Positions 1-6,108 of a stretch of 8,991 nucleotides of DNA are shown here, one piece after another; position 1 is the first letter of the stretch, and each line of letters begins with the position of its first letter. The stretch is from JADCCX01 sp031372765 (lineage in GTDB: Bacteria; Pseudomonadota; Alphaproteobacteria; Rhizobiales; Beijerinckiaceae), in contig JANMLW010000284.1 of NCBI GenBank assembly GCA_031372765.1, positions 1 through 8,991 of the forward strand. The letters run 5' to 3'. Position numbers and translations under genes: made by a program. The notes beneath the pieces were generated by a model. It saw only the letters and a list, made by a program, of their open reading frames with translations, did no database searches and was not told the origin of the DNA.

Positions 1-134
1 GGTTGCAGCCCGGCGTTATCGGCAGCGTGGAGCAGTGTTCCGGCCGTTGGTGCAGACTGGTAGGAGAGGGTTTTGACGGCTGGCTTCAGCAGGAGCGGCT
101 GTGGGGTGTCTATCCCGGAGAGCGTGTGAAGTAA
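1..134 (+). CDS. C-terminal fragment of an SH3-domain protein (5' end outside window)
   Basis: An open frame enters from the left edge (first full codon at base 3) and stops with TAA at 132-134, leaving 43 residues. The visible part contains WCRLVGEGFDGWLQ and ends with LWGVYPGERVK. This pattern (a W-C-R strand, then a G-x-x-G-W-L strand, then a short W-G-V-x-P-G-E tail) is what I know from the C-terminal bacterial SH3 domain of small exported alphaproteobacterial proteins. Such domains are thought to act in the periplasm or at the cell wall, but the signal peptide that would show export lies outside the window. The gene ends 69 bases before the selD fusion on the same strand. Family assignment rests on a short tail only. 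Confidence 0.55.
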   Translation, partial: LQPGVIGSVEQCSGRWCRLVGEGFDGWLQQERLWGVYPGERVK

Positions 135-161
135 TTGCGCGTTGCGTAAGGCCACATTCAC

Positions 162-185
162 TTCCTTCCTGCTTTCCTTCCGGCT
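162..185 (+). repeat. Tandem 12-base pyrimidine-rich repeat before selD
   Basis: Two copies of TTCCTTCCkGCT lie head to tail at 162-173 and 174-185, differing at one base (T or G), and are followed by a run of T to base 190. The tract occupies the place where the selD ribosome binding site would be expected and contains no purine-rich Shine-Dalgarno match. Confidence 0.6.
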
Positions 186-203
186 TTTTTCGCGTATCCA
201 GAT

Positions 204-2444
204 ATGATGCGTCCGCAACAGTCCCAATCAGCATTCCACCCCGTTGAGACGGACATTGTGTTGGTGGGTGCGGGCCATGCCAATGTGCAGGTGCTGCGCC
301 AGTTCGGCATGAACCCTGTCGCCGGCGTCCGCGTCACCATCATCACGGATCGGCTGCTGGCGCCTTATTCAGGCATGCTGCCCGGCTGTATTGCGGGTGA
401 TTATACCGAAGATGACATCCACATCGATGTTGGCAGATTGGCGCGGGCAACGGGTGCGCGTCTGATCCATGCGGCAGCCACGGGAATCGACCGCGCCAAC
501 AAGCGCATCCTGCTCAAGGACCGACCGCCGGTTGCCTACGATCTTCTGGCCCTGAATGTCGGGATCACGCCTGATCTGAGCGAGATTACCGGTGCAGCCG
601 GGCGCGCCGTTCCTGTCAAGCCCATTGCGGGCCTGCTGGGCCGTCTGGAGCGCGCCGTGTCAGCCGTCCGCGCCCTGCCAAGGCCCGCGCGTCTGGCGGT
701 GATCGGTGGTGGTGCGGCAGGCATCGAGCTGGCGATTGCCCTGTTCGAGCGCAACCGCCGCCTGACGTCCATTCCGTCCGAGATAACGCTTGTGGCTGGC
801 GGAGGATTAGCCGCAAAACTTAACTCCGGCTTGAAACGCCATGAGGCGAATGCATTGGCCCGCGCCGGCATTGCTGTGGTTGAAGGGGATAAAGCCATCG
901 CCGTCGAGCCCGGGTTCGTGGTCTGTCAGAGTGGCAGACGCATTCCCAATGATGTTGCCTTTGTCTCGACCAATGCCCGCTTGCCTGATTGGTTGTATAC
1001 AACTGATCTGGTCAAGGGAGACAATGGCGGCATTGCCGTGCGCCAGACCTTGCAGGTGCTGGATGATGACGCCGTGTTTGCCGTGGGCGATTGCGCCAGC
1101 ATCGTCGGGTACCCACGGGTGCGGGCAGGTGTCTTTGCCGTGCGGCAGGGGCCTTATCTGGCGCACAACCTTATGGCGGCGGCGCAAGGTCACAAGCTGA
1201 CGGATTATACCCCCCAGAAGGATTACCTCACCATCCTGCGGACAGGCGAGGGCAGGGCGGCGGCGGGACGCGGGCGTTTCTTTGCTTTGGAAGGGGCGTG
1301 GGTATGGCGCTGGAAAGACCGCATCGACCGCGCCTTCATGGAGAATTTTGCGGTTGAGGGCATGGCAGCCGATGCCGACGATGGCATGCGCTGTGGTGGT
1401 TGTGCCGCCAAGGTCGGCCCTGATCCGCTGGCAACGGCACTGGCGCGCTTGCCGCCCACGACAGGCAAGGCGCATCTGTTGCCGGGTTTTGACAAGCCGG
1501 ATGATGCGGCGGTGGTCGACTGGCACGGGGGCAAACCGCTGGTGGTCAGCGTAGATCAGTTCCGTTCGTTCATCGCTGATCCCTGGCTGTTTGGCCGTAT
1601 AGCGGCCAACCATGCCCTCAACGATATCTATGCCATGGGGGCAATGCCGCATCATGCACTGGCTCTCGCAACCTTGCCCTTTGGCAAGGCTGCCAAGGTG
1701 TCCGAAGACCTTTTCCAGCTGCTGGCGGGCGCACGGACAACTTTGGACGAGGCAGGCGTGCCGCTGGTGGGCGGACATTCCAGTGAAGGCGAGGTCATGG
1801 CGCTTGGCCTTTCGGTGGCAGGCGCACCCTCCGGCAAGGAGCTGCTTGGCAAGGAGCTGCTGGGCAAGGACCTGCTGGGCAAGCATGGTGGCCAGCCGGG
1901 GGATTGTCTGGTGCTGACCAAGCCTCTGGGCTCAGGCATCGTCTTTGCGGCTGACATGCGGGCGGCGGCACCCGCTGCAACGGTCGAAGCCATGCTGGCA
2001 ACGATGGTCCAGTCCAACCGTATGGCTGCCGGTATCCTGCATCAGCACGGTGCAACCGCCACCCCCGATGTCACGGGCTTTGGCCTGCTGGGGCATCTGT
2101 CGGAGATGCTTGATTCACATCGGGACGTCATGCTGGATGCCTCCGCCGTACCCCTCGTGCCGGGTGTTCAAGCGCTTGCTGCCAGAGGTTATGTCTCCAG
2201 TCTGCTGAAGGAAAACCGTAGCCTTATGCGGCACCTTACCCATGCTGCCATGATCTCCCCAGAATGGCTGGCCATCCTGTTTGATCCGCAGACCGCAGGC
2301 GGTCTGCTGGCGACCATACCGCCCGATCGGGCCCTTGCCTGTATCGAGGCGCTGCGCCACGCCGGATACGCCCATGCGGCCGTTGTAGGCACCATGACAG
2401 CGGGCAGAGGCAAGATCATGCTCTCAGGAGCGGGGGCTGATTGA
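204..2444 (+). CDS. selD: Fused FAD/NAD-dependent oxidoreductase and selenide,water dikinase (SelD)
   Basis: SelD uses ATP and selenide to make selenophosphate, the selenium donor for selenocysteine and for 2-selenouridine in tRNA. This 746-residue protein has two parts. Residues 1 to about 385 are a pyridine nucleotide-disulfide oxidoreductase: FAD motif GAGHAN at 22-27, second dinucleotide motif VIGGGAAGIE at 166-175, and the FAD-contacting VFAVGDCASI at 291-300. Residues from about 395 are SelD: catalytic Cys400 and Lys403 in CGGCAAK, metal/ATP aspartates in DDAAV (433-434), SVDQF (451), NDIYAMG (474) and DVTGFG (622), and FDPQTAGG at 693-700. The nucleophile is Cys, not Sec. This fusion is an established family; the flavoprotein half is presumed to supply or reduce the selenium substrate, which I infer rather than see. 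ATG at 204 or the next codon are the only plausible starts, and neither has a Shine-Dalgarno sequence. No selA, selB or tRNA 2-selenouridine synthase gene lies in the window. Confidence 0.96.
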   Translation: MMRPQQSQSAFHPVETDIVLVGAGHANVQVLRQFGMNPVAGVRVTIITDRLLAPYSGMLPGCIAGDYTEDDIHIDVGRLARATGARLIHAAATGIDRANKRILLKDRPPVAYDLLALNVGITPDLSEITGAAGRAVPVKPIAGLLGRLERAVSAVRALPRPARLAVIGGGAAGIELAIALFERNRRLTSIPSEITLVAGGGLAAKLNSGLKRHEANALARAGIAVVEGDKAIAVEPGFVVCQSGRRIPNDVAFVSTNARLPDWLYTTDLVKGDNGGIAVRQTLQVLDDDAVFAVGDCASIVGYPRVRAGVFAVRQGPYLAHNLMAAAQGHKLTDYTPQKDYLTILRTGEGRAAAGRGRFFALEGAWVWRWKDRIDRAFMENFAVEGMAADADDGMRCGGCAAKVGPDPLATALARLPPTTGKAHLLPGFDKPDDAAVVDWHGGKPLVVSVDQFRSFIADPWLFGRIAANHALNDIYAMGAMPHHALALATLPFGKAAKVSEDLFQLLAGARTTLDEAGVPLVGGHSSEGEVMALGLSVAGAPSGKELLGKELLGKDLLGKHGGQPGDCLVLTKPLGSGIVFAADMRAAAPAATVEAMLATMVQSNRMAAGILHQHGATATPDVTGFGLLGHLSEMLDSHRDVMLDASAVPLVPGVQALAARGYVSSLLKENRSLMRHLTHAAMISPEWLAILFDPQTAGGLLATIPPDRALACIEALRHAGYAHAAVVGTMTAGRGKIMLSGAGAD
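1833..1883 (+). repeat. 15-base in-frame tandem repeat in selD (GKELL units)
   Basis: Three 15-base units (GGCAAGGAGCTGCTT, then the same with final G, then GGCAAGGACCTGCTG) plus a partial fourth unit GGCAAG run from 1833 to 1883. They encode residues 544-560, GKELLGKELLGKDLLGK. The units keep the reading frame and look like a slippage expansion of one G-K-E-L-L motif in a surface segment just before the conserved LTKPLGSG strand of SelD. Confidence 0.9.
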
Positions 2445-2741
2445 AGCAAATTTTGGTCGGGCCAGCCAGAGAAGCAGCAGGCCAAGGGCAAAAAGCGTCA
2501 TGATCGCGGGTAGTTGGAAAAGGCCTGTCAAAACAGGGTTCCAGACAAGTGGGTGGATGAGGCGGGGCACGGACTCCTCCAGCAGAGTGAACGTCTTTGG
2601 TGAGAGCCAGGCGATGGCGTTTCCCAGAGAGCTCCATTCCAGAACTGCGGACCCTATGCTGCGTGTACCATCCACCACACCGGCAAGGAAGCCGGAGGCG
2701 AGGCTGAAAAATCCAAGAATGCGGATAAGTGTTCGCAGCAT
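2424..2741 (-). CDS. Small two-helix membrane protein, function unknown
   Basis: Encodes 105 residues from an ATG at 2741, with GAGG four bases upstream as a possible ribosome binding site. It has two hydrophobic stretches, residues about 5-23 and 78-94. They are separated by a loop with the motif VVDGTRSIG (22-30) and a tryptophan-rich segment near HPLVWNP. The C-terminus is short and basic or polar. The arrangement resembles uncharacterised small inner-membrane proteins common in Hyphomicrobiales; I know no function for them. The gene converges with selD and their 3' ends overlap by 21 bases. Competing frames on both strands here encode Arg/Pro-rich non-protein-like sequence, which supports this frame. 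Confidence 0.75.
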   Translation of the reverse strand: MLRTLIRILGFFSLASGFLAGVVDGTRSIGSAVLEWSSLGNAIAWLSPKTFTLLEESVPRLIHPLVWNPVLTGLFQLPAIMTLFALGLLLLWLARPKFASISPRS

Positions 2742-2799
2742 GCGGCCTCAAGAGCCTGTGAAACCAGGGCTACGTCGCTTCTACAGCAAATTGACGCGC

Positions 2800-2842
2800 C
2801 ATTGGCAGTTCTTTCTCGTGCAAGGGAGCAGAATTGCCAATG
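2800..2842. repeat. 13-base imperfect inverted repeat upstream of tRNA-Ser
   Basis: CATTGGCAGTTCT (2800-2812) and AGAATTGCCAATG (2830-2842) are inverted copies with one mismatch, separated by 17 bases. They lie in the 174-base gap between the divergent membrane-protein gene and tRNA-Ser. No run of T follows on either strand, so it does not look like an intrinsic terminator. Confidence 0.65.
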
Positions 2843-2915
2843 CGGGAATAAAGCGCGCAAGCGCTGAAGCCTATGCTTTACAAAGCCGCCCCCGCCCTCC
2901 ATAAGCGCCTCCGAC

Positions 2916-3005
2916 GGAGAGATGGCCGAGTGGCTTAAGGCGCCCGCTTGGAAAGCGTGTGTACGGGCAACTGTACCGAGGGTTCGAATCCCTCTCTCTC
3001 CGCCA
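2916..3005 (+). tRNA. tRNA-Ser (anticodon GGA)
   Basis: The 90 bases fold as a class II tRNA. The acceptor stem is GGAGAGA (2916-2922) with TCTCTCC (2995-3001), followed by discriminator G and encoded CCA (3003-3005). The D stem is GCC/GGC. The anticodon loop is TTGGAAA with GGA at 2950-2952. The long variable arm is GTACGG/CTGTAC with a GCAA loop (2961-2976), and the T arm is GAGGG-TTCGAAT-CCCTC. The long variable arm and GGA anticodon identify serine (UCC/UCU codons). One pair of the anticodon stem, C2944 against T2958, is a mismatch. Confidence 0.97.
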
Positions 3006-3058
3006 TTCCTTTTCAGCTATATGCAGGTCTGCAATCAGAACAATTGCGGGGATTGCTG

Positions 3059-3086
3059 TGGACATCGCTCTTTGCGGTGACATAGT
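3059..3086 (+). promoter_or_regulatory. Candidate sigma-70 type promoter for the AhpD-like gene
   Basis: TGGACA (3059-3064) and CATAGT (3081-3086) are 16 bases apart and match the -35 and -10 consensus at five and four of six positions. Transcription would begin about 20 bases before the start codon at 3111. This was matched by eye and not scored. Confidence 0.35.
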
Positions 3087-3110
3087 TTAGCTACTCACTC
3101 AGGAGCACGC

Positions 3111-3512
3111 ATGTCCACCGTCCCGCTGCTGCAAGACCATGAACTTTCGCCCCAAGCCAAAGCCGTGTTCGACGACATCCGGGCACTGCGGAAATCGGAC
3201 TTCGTCAATAATTTCTGGCGTGCGCTGGCGCATGATCCCGTGCTGTTGAAACGCACATGGGAGAGCGTCAGGCAGGTCATGGGCAAGGGAGCGCTTGATC
3301 CGCTGACCAAGGAATTGATCTATGTCGCTGTTTCAACCGTGCAGGGCTGCGAATACTGCGTGCGTTCGCATACGGCGGCGGCACGCGCCAAGGGCATGAC
3401 GCCAGCCCAGCATATGGAACTGGCTGGCGTGATCGGCATGGCTGCGGAAACCAACCGTCTGGCCACGCTGTTTCAGGTTCCGGTCGATGATCTGTTCATG
3501 ACAGCGAGCTGA
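3111..3512 (+). CDS. AhpD-like carboxymuconolactone decarboxylase family protein
   Basis: The 133-residue protein is a single AhpD-like all-helical domain. The motif GCEYCVRSH places a redox cysteine pair at Cys80 and Cys83 with His87 four residues on. Glu68 sits twelve residues before Cys80, the same spacing as the proton-relay Glu and first Cys in AhpD of Mycobacterium tuberculosis. This suggests a thiol-based peroxidase or related disulfide activity in the cytoplasm rather than true carboxymuconolactone decarboxylation. The actual substrate cannot be read from the sequence. The start is supported by AGGAG at 3101-3105, five bases before ATG. The gene stands alone, downstream of tRNA-Ser, and ends in a hairpin shared with the convergent neighbour. 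Confidence 0.9.
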   Translation: MSTVPLLQDHELSPQAKAVFDDIRALRKSDFVNNFWRALAHDPVLLKRTWESVRQVMGKGALDPLTKELIYVAVSTVQGCEYCVRSHTAAARAKGMTPAQHMELAGVIGMAAETNRLATLFQVPVDDLFMTAS

Positions 3513-3524
3513 GATTTGCATTCA

Positions 3525-3553
3525 GCCCATGGTGCGTTGAAGGCACCATGGGC
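3525..3553. terminator. Perfect 11-base hairpin between convergent genes
   Basis: GCCCATGGTGC (3525-3535) and GCACCATGGGC (3543-3553) pair perfectly around the 7-base loop GTTGAAG. The hairpin lies 12 bases after the AhpD-like stop and 17 bases beyond the end of the opposite-strand gene, so it may end transcription from both sides. Neither side has a clear T run, so a role in RNA 3'-end protection is equally possible. Confidence 0.6.
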
Positions 3554-3570
3554 AGATGTATCGGACGGGA

Positions 3571-3828
3571 TTAACGGCCGCTGTTAACGCCGCGGGCCGG
3601 GTCCTGCGCATTGTAGGTCGTGTTGGTGGAAACACGCACTGCATCAGCTGATTGACGGTTGGAGTTCAAAAACGCGCTGGTGATGGTTGCTGTGGGTATC
3701 GCGTTGAAGCTCTGGACTGCGGAGGTATTCTCCAGAGACGACGGCATTGTCACCTGAGCGGCGTTTGCGGAAGCAAGGCCACCGACAAGGGCAGCAGCGG
3801 CAACGAATGTCTTGATTGAATTGCGCAT
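3571..3828 (-). CDS. Small secreted protein with signal peptide, function unknown
   Basis: Encodes 85 residues. It starts MRNSIKTFVAAAALVGGLASANA, a typical Sec signal peptide with basic N-terminus, hydrophobic core and A-x-A cleavage site after residue 23. The mature chain of about 62 residues is rich in Ser, Thr, Asn and Ala, has no cysteine, and ends in GVNSGR. It is expected in the periplasm or outside the cell. I recognise no domain. The frame stays open for 85 more codons upstream, but that extension would bury the signal peptide and lacks a good ribosome binding site. AGGAAG lies nine bases before the ATG at 3828. It is transcribed away from zapE and toward the AhpD-like gene. Confidence 0.75.
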   Translation of the reverse strand: MRNSIKTFVAAAALVGGLASANAAQVTMPSSLENTSAVQSFNAIPTATITSAFLNSNRQSADAVRVSTNTTYNAQDPARGVNSGR

Positions 3829-4123
3829 GATCGTGATCTTCCTGTTGTGTGGGCAGTGCGAATAATTCTGCTGCCCGGTTAAATCAGCGAAAGCGTTGGT
3901 GCCTCCGTCGATGACCAGAAGATGGGCTTCACGGCGTTCAAGCTCAAATGACGTGCCGGTGTTGCACGCGATCTCACGGCTCCGTGAACGTATTGCGGCA
4001 GAAATGTGGAGCGTTAAGTCAATGATATCAACGTGATAGAATTTAGATGCAGCGCTTGTGCATGGTAGATGTTGTAATGCCACTGATTATGCATAGCGTT
4101 CGTGATCACTGTTTTCTGGATGC
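3829..4123. other. Divergent intergenic region between secreted-protein gene and zapE
   Basis: About 295 bases separate the two divergent starts, so both promoters should lie here, but I find no convincing -35/-10 pair on either strand. It holds a short palindrome TCACGG-CT-CCGTGA (3974-3987) and, at its zapE end, paired GTGATCAC sites. The minus strand stays open through 4083 in the frame of the secreted protein, but the translation does not look like a known protein. Confidence 0.5.
3838..3843 (-). promoter_or_regulatory. Ribosome binding site that fixes the secreted-protein start
   Basis: Read on the minus strand this is AGGAAG, nine bases before the ATG at 3828. It favours this ATG, which begins the signal peptide, over the first ATG of the open frame at 4083. 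Confidence 0.65.
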
Positions 4124-4132
4124 GTGATCACT
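4101..4132. promoter_or_regulatory. Paired GTGATCAC palindromes, possible operator at zapE
   Basis: CGTGATCACT occurs at 4101-4110 and again at 4123-4132. Each copy contains the perfect 8-base palindrome GTGATCAC. Their centres are 22 bases apart, close to two helical turns, as expected for two dimers binding one face of the DNA. The second copy covers the upstream GTG start candidate of zapE at 4124. The binding protein is unknown; the TetR-type regulator encoded downstream is one candidate. Confidence 0.45.
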
Positions 4133-5380
4133 CCTCACAAAGCTGTGAGGCGTTGCGAAGGTCGTTGTGGCAAGATAGAGGCAGAGAACCCTTGTGTTTT
4201 AACGGGATGTGCCTTGCCCACTCTGTCTTCTCGCTATCAATCCTTGGTGGAAGCTGGCCATCTGGAGGCTGATTCCGCGCAGGCTTCCGCGGCCCAGACA
4301 CTCAGCGCGCTGGTGGAGACAATCGGCGAGAAGCGGCTCGCCCGCAAATCGAGCGCCTTGGGCTGGCTGTTTGGCAAGACGCATCTGCCCGCTGCCGTCG
4401 TGAAGGGTCTCTATATCTGGGGGGATGTCGGGCGAGGAAAAACCATGCTGATGGACATGTTTTTCAGCTACGTACCTGCACAGCGCAAGAAGCGGGTGCA
4501 TTTTCATGATTTCATGGCGGATGTGCATGACAGGGTACACATCTGGCGTCAGCAATCCAAGGAAGGCATGGTCAAGGGCAACGATCCTATCCAGCCGGTT
4601 GCGGAGGCACTGGCAGAAGAAGCCTGGGTTCTGTGTTTTGACGAATTTACGGTCAACGACATCGCCGATGCGATGATCCTTGGGCGGCTTTTTGCTGCTT
4701 TATGGTCGAAGGGTGTGGTGGTGGTTGCGACCTCGAACGTCGATCCGAAAGACCTTTACCGCGACGGCCTGAACCGGGCGCTCTTCCTGCCCTTTATTTC
4801 GGCCTTGCAGGAACACATGGATGTGCTGCGGCTGGAAGCCCGCACCGATTATCGCCTGGAAATGCTGGGTGGTGCGCCGGTCTTTCTGGTTCCGGCAGAC
4901 AGCGTTGCCGAGGCGGCACTTGATGCGGTCTGGCGCAAATTGACGGGCAATGCCGTTGCCAACCCGAGCGAGCTGGTTGTGCGCACGCGCAAAGTGCCTG
5001 TTCCTGCCGCAGCCCAGGGCGTGGCCCGGTTCAATTTCGCAGATCTTTGTGACAGGCCCCTGGGTGCGCTGGATTACATCATGGTGGCGCGCTCGTTTCA
5101 CACGGTGATCGTCGATCATATCCCGGTCATGGACTATACCAGACGGAATGAAGCGAAGCGGTTCATCATCCTGATCGATGTTCTTTATGAGTATCATGTC
5201 AAGCTGATCGCCTCGGCTGCAGCGGAAGCAAATGCGCTATACCATGCTACGCAAGGGCGGGAGATGTTCGAGTTTGACCGTACGGTATCGCGGCTGATCG
5301 AGATGCGCTCGGAAGCCTATCTGTCGGCACCCCATGGTCGTGTTGGCAAGGTGGATTTTTCCGGCATCGTGGAAACCTGA
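4124..5380 (+). CDS. zapE: ZapE, AFG1-type ATPase of cell division
   Basis: ZapE is a P-loop ATPase of the AFG1/LACE1 family; in Escherichia coli it binds FtsZ and affects the constricting division ring, while mitochondrial relatives act in protein quality control. Counting from GTG 4124 (418 residues), the Walker A motif is GDVGRGKT (100-107), Walker B is CFDEF (171-175), and a sensor segment VVATSNVDP lies near 200-208. The C-terminus carries the family signature FDRTVSRLIEMRSEAYL. The start is uncertain. The first 30 residues are cysteine-rich and unlike the family, whose similarity begins near SSRYQSLVEAG. TTG at 4214 would give 388 residues, nearer the usual length, with GGGA just upstream; GTG at 4145 is a third option. 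The ATG at 4207 is out of frame. A tetR-type gene begins at the base after the stop, implying one transcript. Confidence 0.93.
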   Translation: MITPHKAVRRCEGRCGKIEAENPCVLTGCALPTLSSRYQSLVEAGHLEADSAQASAAQTLSALVETIGEKRLARKSSALGWLFGKTHLPAAVVKGLYIWGDVGRGKTMLMDMFFSYVPAQRKKRVHFHDFMADVHDRVHIWRQQSKEGMVKGNDPIQPVAEALAEEAWVLCFDEFTVNDIADAMILGRLFAALWSKGVVVVATSNVDPKDLYRDGLNRALFLPFISALQEHMDVLRLEARTDYRLEMLGGAPVFLVPADSVAEAALDAVWRKLTGNAVANPSELVVRTRKVPVPAAAQGVARFNFADLCDRPLGALDYIMVARSFHTVIVDHIPVMDYTRRNEAKRFIILIDVLYEYHVKLIASAAAEANALYHATQGREMFEFDRTVSRLIEMRSEAYLSAPHGRVGKVDFSGIVET

Positions 5381-5977
5381 ATGATGACAGCCGATGACAG
5401 CCCCAAGGCACGGATCATTGCTGCAGCAGGTGAGCATCTGGGCAAATTCGGCCTGGCCCGCTTTCGGGTTGTGGATGTGGCCGACGCAGCAGGCATGACA
5501 CATCCTAATATATATCGGTATTTTACCTCTCGAACCGCACTGGTCGATGCGCTGATTACCAACTGGCTGAAGCCGCTGGAAGAAATGATCGAAATGGTGG
5601 TTGGCGCGCCCGATCCCGTGCCGGATAAACTGGAACGCATGATCTCGGCCATAAGCCGCGCCTACCGCGAAGCAAAGCACATGGAGCCGGCCTTGTTCAG
5701 TGCCTTCGTGGAGGCGACGTCGGCCAGCCGTGCGGTTTCGCGCAAGCACCGTGCGCGGTTGCGGAAAGCCTTTGAGCGTGTGCTTGACGAGGGCATCCTG
5801 TCCGGTGTCATTTCGATGTCAGACCGTGCGCGTGCGCAGGCGTTGCTGCTGGATTCATGCTGGCGTTTCACGGATCCGGTGTCGATTCTGGCTGACCAGG
5901 ATGACCCATCAACGCTGACCGACAGGCTCGAGCGGGTGATTGAAGCCGCTGTGTTGAGCCTCACGAAGCGTCGATAA
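5381..5977 (+). CDS. TetR/AcrR-family transcriptional regulator
   Basis: The 198-residue protein has the TetR layout: an N-terminal DNA-binding domain with helix-turn-helix at about residues 29-55 (VVDVADAAGMTHPNIYRYF, followed by the SRTALVDAL helix), then an all-helical C-terminal domain for ligand binding and dimerisation. TetR proteins usually repress their own and neighbouring genes until a small molecule binds; this ligand is unknown. Its ATG directly follows the TGA of zapE with no gap, so translation is probably coupled and both share a promoter. A second ATG one codon later is an equally possible start. The nearest candidate operators are the GTGATCAC pair before zapE and the 14-base inverted repeat that begins nine bases after the stop codon, ahead of mdh. 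Confidence 0.92.
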   Translation: MMTADDSPKARIIAAAGEHLGKFGLARFRVVDVADAAGMTHPNIYRYFTSRTALVDALITNWLKPLEEMIEMVVGAPDPVPDKLERMISAISRAYREAKHMEPALFSAFVEATSASRAVSRKHRARLRKAFERVLDEGILSGVISMSDRARAQALLLDSCWRFTDPVSILADQDDPSTLTDRLERVIEAAVLSLTKRR

Positions 5978-5986
5978 CAGATGAAA

Positions 5987-6027
5987 AATACATAACAAAT
6001 GACAAAAAATCTTATTTGTTATGTATT
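5987..6027. repeat. Perfect 14-base inverted repeat downstream of tetR
   Basis: AATACATAACAAAT (5987-6000) and ATTTGTTATGTATT (6014-6027) are exact inverted copies around a 13-base spacer rich in A. Each arm has only two G/C pairs, so it would make a weak RNA terminator. As DNA it resembles a two-half-site operator or, with two dimers, a double site. It starts nine bases after the tetR stop. Confidence 0.85.
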
Positions 6028-6045
6028 CTAAAGTGTGACCGTGCT

Positions 6046-6061
6046 AGGGTAAACATACCCT
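6046..6061. repeat. Short inverted repeat AGGGTA-AACA-TACCCT
   Basis: Perfect 6-base arms (6046-6051 and 6056-6061) flank a 4-base centre, giving a 16-base palindromic element of typical operator size in the mdh upstream region. It could equally be chance. Confidence 0.5.
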
Positions 6062-6108
6062 GTTAATCATATAACATATTGTTTTTGCAGATCATATTCG
6101 ATCTTTTA

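Noticed and set aside
807..1886. 359-codon open frame antisense to selD
   Set aside because: It lies wholly inside selD, is rich in His, Arg and Cys with no recognisable domain, and is explained by GC-rich codon bias on the other strand.
2500..2904. 134-codon plus-strand open frame opposite the small membrane protein
   Set aside because: Arg/Pro-rich translation without domains, opposite a frame with well-formed membrane helices.
2871..3083. Minus-strand open frame of 70 codons across tRNA-Ser
   Set aside because: It is the antisense of the tRNA; the RERDSNPRYS-type peptide is a well-known artefact of tRNA-Ser loci.
3525..3553. Perfect hairpin considered as an integration or recombination site
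   Set aside because: It sits between two convergent genes in the usual terminator position, and no integrase, duplicated tRNA end or matching second site is visible.
3829..4083. N-terminal extension of the small secreted protein to an ATG at 4083
   Set aside because: It would place 85 residues before a clear signal peptide; the internal ATG has a better-placed AGGAAG site.
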